Virus record (IMG/VR): IMGVR_UViG_3300032242_002717
Location: 23,402 to 87,401 of that record
From: a virus
Reading direction: 5' to 3' (one strand)
DNA: 64,000 bases
Below the pieces are notes generated by a model that worked only from the letters and a program-made list of their open reading frames with translations, was not told the origin of the DNA and searched no databases. Shown in pieces: positions 60,592 to 64,000 of the stretch. The translations under genes were made by a program, and so were the position numbers. Each line of letters begins with the position of its first letter. Within the stretch, counting starts at the first letter, position 1.

Positions 60592-60969
60592 TTAGCAACC
60601 GTGAATCATTCCATCGTCGCCGATATAGAGATTAAATTCGCCGAACTTCTTACTTTCAATCGTTAACTCTTTGCCAACCATGGTTGGCCAATCGCCATCC
60701 CAGAATCCCGCGCCGTGTCCGTTCCTTGTTAGCCAGAAATCGTGTCCGATCATTCCTTCAACTGAACCCTCGAAGCGGAATGGATCTACCGATTCAATCA
60801 CGATCTTGTTTTTATCAAGAAAAGACTTGCAATCTCTTGTCATATTTTCGAGCGTGCCTTTGTGAATCGACTCTTTGGTGTATTTTTCGTCAAGAGGATT
60901 GCCGTAATCATCGGTTGATGACCAAAGCGCGGTTCGAACGTAAGACTCAAAAACAGATTCTAAATTCAT
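60592..60969 (-). CDS. Conserved-looking phage hypothetical protein
   Basis: A 125-residue protein with GHDFWLTRNGHGAGFWDGDW and FNLYIGDDGMIHGC. I recall this pattern from many phage genomes without known function. GGAGATA precedes the ATG. Confidence 0.6.
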   Translation of the reverse strand: MNLESVFESYVRTALWSSTDDYGNPLDEKYTKESIHKGTLENMTRDCKSFLDKNKIVIESVDPFRFEGSVEGMIGHDFWLTRNGHGAGFWDGDWPTMVGKELTIESKKFGEFNLYIGDDGMIHGC

Positions 60970-61017
60970 GGCTATCTCCGATTCTTGAAACTAAAGGTGA
61001 ATGGCTATCGGGCTAGA

Positions 61018-61404
61018 TTATTTAATCTGGCCCGGCAACCCGGAAATGATTCTTTCGAGATTGATTGCTTGTTCGTGATCGGAAGGGTATCCAAAAGAAA
61101 CAAGATCGAACTCAGATTCGATTTTGTTGTACTGTCTGCTTTCCCAAGTACTGAACATACCTGCCTTGATATCGGCCTTGAGAAGCTCTACGTCACCATT
61201 GTAAAGCTCTTGAAGAAGGCCCATATCCCGTATCGCCGAAACGAACAAGATCGGAACCATTACCACTTGGCCATGAAGCCTCATATGATCCAATTCGTCT
61301 TCAGTAAGGGTATCAAGATAGGGGGTCAAAGCACGGTAAATTTCTCGCTTGGGATGCTCGCTATCCCCACGGTAAAGAAAAGTCGAGCATGGAACATGAA
61401 TCAT
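61018..61404 (-). CDS. Hypothetical protein
   Basis: A 128-residue protein. ATG 61404 has GGAGA 5 bases upstream; ATG 61416 is an alternative. Helical with a hydrophobic stretch (GQVVMVPILFVSAIRDMG). First gene after promoter copy 2. Confidence 0.5.
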   Translation of the reverse strand: MIHVPCSTFLYRGDSEHPKREIYRALTPYLDTLTEDELDHMRLHGQVVMVPILFVSAIRDMGLLQELYNGDVELLKADIKAGMFSTWESRQYNKIESEFDLVSFGYPSDHEQAINLERIISGLPGQIK

Positions 61405-61436
61405 TGGAATCTCCATTGTTTGGGCCGGTTGCTTCG

Positions 61437-61481
61437 TTCGACTTATATAATGTAACACAGTACATACCGAATGTCAATAGT
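61437..61481 (-). promoter_or_regulatory. Right-arm promoter, copy 2 (45 bp identical to 56249)
   Basis: TTGACA (61477-61472), 17-base spacer, TACATT (61454-61449) on the minus strand. It faces the genes at 61404 and 60969. Confidence 0.75.
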
Positions 61482-61494
61482 TTTTTGACTGTTT

Positions 61495-61803
61495 TTATTC
61501 GATTTCCTTTCCGGTTTCCGGGTCCACTTCATAAAAGTCTTTAATCCACTCCATGGCGGACTCAATATCCTCAAAATGACACCAATCGGTTGCATCAAGA
61601 TATCCAGGTGCGCTCATGCGTGCAATGATTCCGGCATGAACCTTTATTTCCTGATCTTCGTCAGGCTTTCCGCACACAAATTGACGAAGATCTTCGAGGG
61701 TAGCTTCTGGCCCTACGCAATCGACGGGAACCACTTCCGTTCCGTCAGAAGTCTCTACTAGGTAGCAACCCTTGTCACAATATTCTGGAATCATGAATGG
61801 CAT
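61495..61803 (-). CDS. Small acidic hypothetical protein
   Basis: A 102-residue acidic protein (FEDIESAMEWIKDFYEVDPE) with AAGGGGAT upstream of ATG 61803. No family recognised. Confidence 0.5.
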   Translation of the reverse strand: MPFMIPEYCDKGCYLVETSDGTEVVPVDCVGPEATLEDLRQFVCGKPDEDQEIKVHAGIIARMSAPGYLDATDWCHFEDIESAMEWIKDFYEVDPETGKEIE

Positions 61804-61861
61804 TTAAGGAAATCCCCTTGAAAATGGGCAGCAAAGTAAGTCGGTTGGAAATGAACTAGGT

Positions 61862-62125
61862 TCAGTCTTGATAGAACACTTCATAAGAATCATCACGATA
61901 GTCCAAACTATCGTGGTAGACCGCATAGAACTGTTTGGGCTTGTATAGCTTGACGAACTCACTCCAAGCCATAACTCCCGACTTGCGCTTCTGGCTAACA
62001 TAAGTCTTTTTTGCGGACTCTTTGAATTCTTTGAGTTTTGGCCAGAACTCAATTTGTCTTCCGAATGGAAGGGTATTCCAATTGCTTGGAATACCGTCGA
62101 TCTTAATTCTTGTCTTGCTCTTCAT
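61862..62125 (-). CDS. Small hypothetical protein
   Basis: An 87-residue basic protein (WPKLKEFKESAKKTYVSQKR) with AAGGGGAA upstream of ATG 62125. No family recognised. Confidence 0.5.
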   Translation of the reverse strand: MKSKTRIKIDGIPSNWNTLPFGRQIEFWPKLKEFKESAKKTYVSQKRKSGVMAWSEFVKLYKPKQFYAVYHDSLDYRDDSYEVFYQD

Positions 62126-62136
62126 CGGATTTCCCC

Positions 62137-62544
62137 TTAGTTGTGATCGTCTTGATCTTTGGTCAAGGACTCAATTTTCGGATAATAATTTCCGTTTGAT
62201 GAATAGTAATCAACCCAGAACTGAGTGACTTCATTAGGATTGTCGGTATGCTGTTCGGCAATCCATTCTTCGCCGTACTCCGTGAGGCCGTTCATTAGAA
62301 ACGAACCGATCTTTCGACCGCTTGGAAGCGTTTCCGCCTCAAGGCAATACTCGTGGTTGCCACAATGGCAAGGCGAGTCAGATTCCCCACAATCAATCAT
62401 GAACTTCGGGAAATCTTCGGAATCGTAAGTCGATTGGTCGTACTGATTTTCAGGTACCATACGGGGTTCTTTTTTGCAGATATCGGCGATGATCGCTTCA
62501 CCACACTTGTTGCAATAGAGATCGGCTTGATAGATATAGGGCAT
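62137..62544 (-). CDS. Small protein with Cys/His-rich centre
   Basis: A 135-residue protein from ATG 62544, with GAGA upstream. Starts upstream of the promoter are excluded. YCNKCGE at residue 9 and SPCHCGNHEYC near 55 suggest a zinc site. No family recognised. Confidence 0.55.
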   Translation of the reverse strand: MPYIYQADLYCNKCGEAIIADICKKEPRMVPENQYDQSTYDSEDFPKFMIDCGESDSPCHCGNHEYCLEAETLPSGRKIGSFLMNGLTEYGEEWIAEQHTDNPNEVTQFWVDYYSSNGNYYPKIESLTKDQDDHN

Positions 62545-62593
62545 GAAAATCTCAGGGTTATTGTTTGGTTGCCGCATCGCTGCCACAGGATAT

Positions 62594-62622
62594 AATGTAT
62601 CACGGTACTTACCGATAGTCAA
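62594..62622 (-). promoter_or_regulatory. Right-arm promoter, copy 4
   Basis: TTGACT (62622-62617), 17-base spacer with the perfect dyad CGGTA-AG-TACCG, TACATT (62599-62594) on the minus strand. It is divergent from the terminase promoter. Confidence 0.7.
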
Positions 62623-62640
62623 TAACTTATTGAAAAGATT

Positions 62641-62683
62641 TTGGCAACAAGATCGGGTTTCGGTATGATTAGTATGTACTAAA
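62641..62683 (+). promoter_or_regulatory. Promoter and operator of the terminase small subunit
   Basis: TTGGCA (62641-62646) and TATGAT (62664-62669) with 17-base spacing. At the start point lies TTAGTA-TG-TACTAA (62669-62682), a perfect-arm dyad related to the GTATGTAC motif of the minus promoters. Confidence 0.7.
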
Positions 62684-62708
62684 CATCTATTTTTGAGGAA
62701 TACAAGCA

Positions 62709-63395
62709 ATGTCCGCGCCGAAAAAAATCGGTCTGACCAATACCGCGAAAAACATTCTAAGGTCACTTCCAGAGAAGGAAGTTGACTTTGTTCTTTGCTA
62801 CGCTTGCAACCCCGGCCCTTCCGGCGCAATCAAGGCAGCTGCCGAGATATCGCCAGAGGGCTTGACTAAGAGCGAATTGCGTCAAGTGGCGGCGGAAATG
62901 CTATCCAACCCGGAAGTCAAGAAGGCGATAGATAAGCTTGCCAAGTGTTTCACGACCAATCCAGGAGAAGTGCTATCGGCAATTTCCGATCAAGCTTTCC
63001 CTGATCTTGAAGCGGTTCAAGCTTGCTATATTGACCACGGAAACGGCCTGAGAACTTGGGACTGGAAGAAGGCTTTCGAGAATGGTGCAGCTGCATTCGT
63101 GAGAAAAGTGACACCCACAAAAAATGGTGATGCAGTAGAATTCCATGATCGCATACGCGCGCTGGAAACGCTTGGGAAATACCACGGATTATGGGATGAT
63201 AAACCGAACGTACAGGTCAATAATTTTGACTTGTCTAAACTTAGTGAGGACCAATTAAGGGCAATGGCAGCTGGAAAGCCTGTAAGCGACTCTTCAGCTG
63301 CCACTGAACAACAAACGATTGATGTTAGCTACCGTACTTTGTGGGAACCTGAAATCAATCATGATCCATCAGAATCTTCTTCAGATTCAGAATGA
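62709..63395 (+). CDS. Terminase small subunit
   Basis: A 228-residue protein likely to recognise the packaging site and work with the large terminase. The first half is helical with the pattern FVLCYACNPGPSGAIKAAAE, then AAEMLSNPEVKKAIDKL. A later HDRIRALETLGKYHGLWDD is typical of terminase small subunits. A Ser/Glu-rich tail closes it. The large subunit is not in the window and is probably just beyond the right edge. Confidence 0.78.
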   Translation: MSAPKKIGLTNTAKNILRSLPEKEVDFVLCYACNPGPSGAIKAAAEISPEGLTKSELRQVAAEMLSNPEVKKAIDKLAKCFTTNPGEVLSAISDQAFPDLEAVQACYIDHGNGLRTWDWKKAFENGAAAFVRKVTPTKNGDAVEFHDRIRALETLGKYHGLWDDKPNVQVNNFDLSKLSEDQLRAMAAGKPVSDSSAATEQQTIDVSYRTLWEPEINHDPSESSSDSE

Positions 63396-63705
63396 TAGGC
63401 TTCAAAATTGAGGCGGGAACCGCGCCTGAATCTCTCATTCCCTCAATGAAATCTTTAGCTTCGGACTCTGAGTTAAAGTGATATGCCTTCTTTGTTTCCC
63501 CACTCTTGACCCAAAAAACTAGGGTATTGTCAAGCTTGCGAAACATCACGCAAAAGTGTGGCGTTTCGGGAATTTCATAATCGTTGATTACTGGACTTCT
63601 TTTGAACGATTGCCCCATAAATCGATAGTCCGGCAAGTCCGTTTGCTCAAGAATCACAACCGGCAAGCCAGAATCGGAAATCTTCTCAATCACGGTATCC
63701 TCCAT
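63355..63705 (-). CDS. Hypothetical protein, behind element 10
   Basis: A 116-residue alpha/beta protein (TLVFWVKSGETKKAYHFNSE) convergent with the terminase gene, overlapping it by 41 bases. No strong ribosome binding site. No family recognised. Confidence 0.5.
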   Translation of the reverse strand: MEDTVIEKISDSGLPVVILEQTDLPDYRFMGQSFKRSPVINDYEIPETPHFCVMFRKLDNTLVFWVKSGETKKAYHFNSESEAKDFIEGMRDSGAVPASILKPIILNLKKILMDHD

Positions 63706-63768
63706 TCCAAAACTATGTTTTTCCTAATTTGATTATAGCAAGTAAATCTCCATGAAGTTGTTGAATAC

Positions 63769-63792
63769 TTCTCAAAAAATCTTTGGGGGGGG
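63769..63792. promoter_or_regulatory. A6/G-run element, copy 10
   Basis: TTCTCAAAAAATCTTT followed by eight G. 64 bases upstream of the ATG at 63705, far from the main array. Confidence 0.6.
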
Positions 63793-63918
63793 TGTTACCC
63801 ATATCTAGCTTAACACTGGCGAAACCGCCACGGTTTGCAATTTGCCTATCTTGAAAAAATCGAAAAAGCGAAAAAAGTGTACTTTTGAACAGTAAAAAGT
63901 GTATGTCTGTTCACCAGA
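63793..63918. other. Non-coding stretch before the tandem repeat
   Basis: No gene seen. It is A-rich, contains AAAAAAGTGTAC, and has a GAACAG...CTGTTC inverted repeat (63887-63892 and 63907-63912) that could be an operator. Confidence 0.45.
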
Positions 63919-64000
63919 GGACCGGACGTCCGGAGGACCGTCTAGGACCGGACGTCCGGAGGACCGTCTAGGACCGGACGTCCGGAGGACCGTCTAGGAC
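63919..64000. repeat. 26-bp GC-rich tandem repeat at the right edge
   Basis: Three exact 26-base units (63919, 63945, 63971) and the start of a fourth. Each has the 12-bp palindrome CCGGACGTCCGG. The array continues outside the window. It is much richer in G+C than the surroundings. A packaging site or replication origin is possible, given the terminase gene nearby. Confidence 0.85.

Noticed and set aside
62137-62829. Extended 230-residue form of the gene at 62544
   Set aside because: Its start would lie upstream of two promoters and inside the terminase gene.
1-64000. tRNA or rRNA genes
   Set aside because: No cloverleaf pattern or conserved rRNA stretch was noticed by eye; a tRNAscan-type search would be needed to be certain.

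Overview
The window is a 64 kb piece of a temperate tailed-phage genome with a long-tailed, siphovirus-like gene set: portal, scaffold, HK97-fold capsid, tail tube, a 1302-residue tape measure and large tail or fibre proteins, with no contractile sheath or baseplate gene seen. It is not a bacterial chromosome region, because every recognisable block is phage-like. The host is probably a planctomycete. This is an inference from memory of family resemblance: the integrase C-terminus, the small secreted proteins with a QCPGG..CPIP motif, and the tail-completion type proteins look like those of Planctomycetota prophages. The genome is cut in a permuted way. The left edge lies inside the portal gene, and a terminase small-subunit gene lies near the right edge. 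The large terminase is therefore probably in the missing piece between the right and left edges. Phage genes flank the integrase on both sides, which fits a free (episomal or virion) form rather than an integrated prophage.

Layout. 1-24.3 kb, + strand: virion genes in usual order (portal, scaffold, capsid, connector genes, an HTH-metallophosphoesterase, beta-rich structural proteins, a duplicated pair of tail genes, tail tube, tape measure, tail hub and fibre). 24.3-26.9 kb, +: HAD-type phosphatase, glycosyltransferase and a first sigma factor behind a clear promoter. 26.9-28.9 kb, -: a five-gene operon with a RuvC-like resolvase and a pentapeptide-repeat protein. 29.0-31.9 kb, +: a YpsA-like protein, small genes and a Gp157-family gene. 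31.9-35.1 kb: lysogeny module (tyrosine integrase, two XRE repressors, small regulators, operator-like sites). 35.2-45.4 kb, +: replication, recombination and nucleotide genes (Rad52-like annealing protein, prim-pol, SF2 helicase, sliding clamp, DUF1064-like nuclease, second sigma factor, DNA methyltransferase, HD hydrolase, dNMP kinase, dUTPase). 45.4-49.8 kb, +: small membrane and secreted proteins and a papain-like cysteine peptidase, possibly lysis or envelope functions. 50.0-62.6 kb, -: a long run of small, mostly unknown genes with a serine recombinase, a class-II glutamine-amidotransferase-like protein and a SWIM-type zinc finger protein. 62.7 kb onward: terminase small subunit, one minus-strand gene, and a 26-bp GC-rich tandem repeat that runs off the window.

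The most unusual feature is in the right arm. Ten copies of a short element (A6, then TCGTTCA, then 5-8 G, read on the + strand) each lie upstream of a minus-strand accessory gene or gene pair. In the same arm four minus-strand promoters share a near-identical core with an internal dyad; two copies are identical over 45 bp. A third repeated signal, the 16-bp palindrome GTCTCCGCGCGGAGAC, lies 18-24 bp upstream of three start codons in different modules, with a fourth degenerate copy. Together these suggest several layers of dispersed regulation, and perhaps a cassette-like gene array, that I cannot assign to a known system.

Limits: everything was read by eye. Family names rest on recalled motifs, not on searches. 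I saw no tRNA, rRNA, CRISPR array or insertion sequence.
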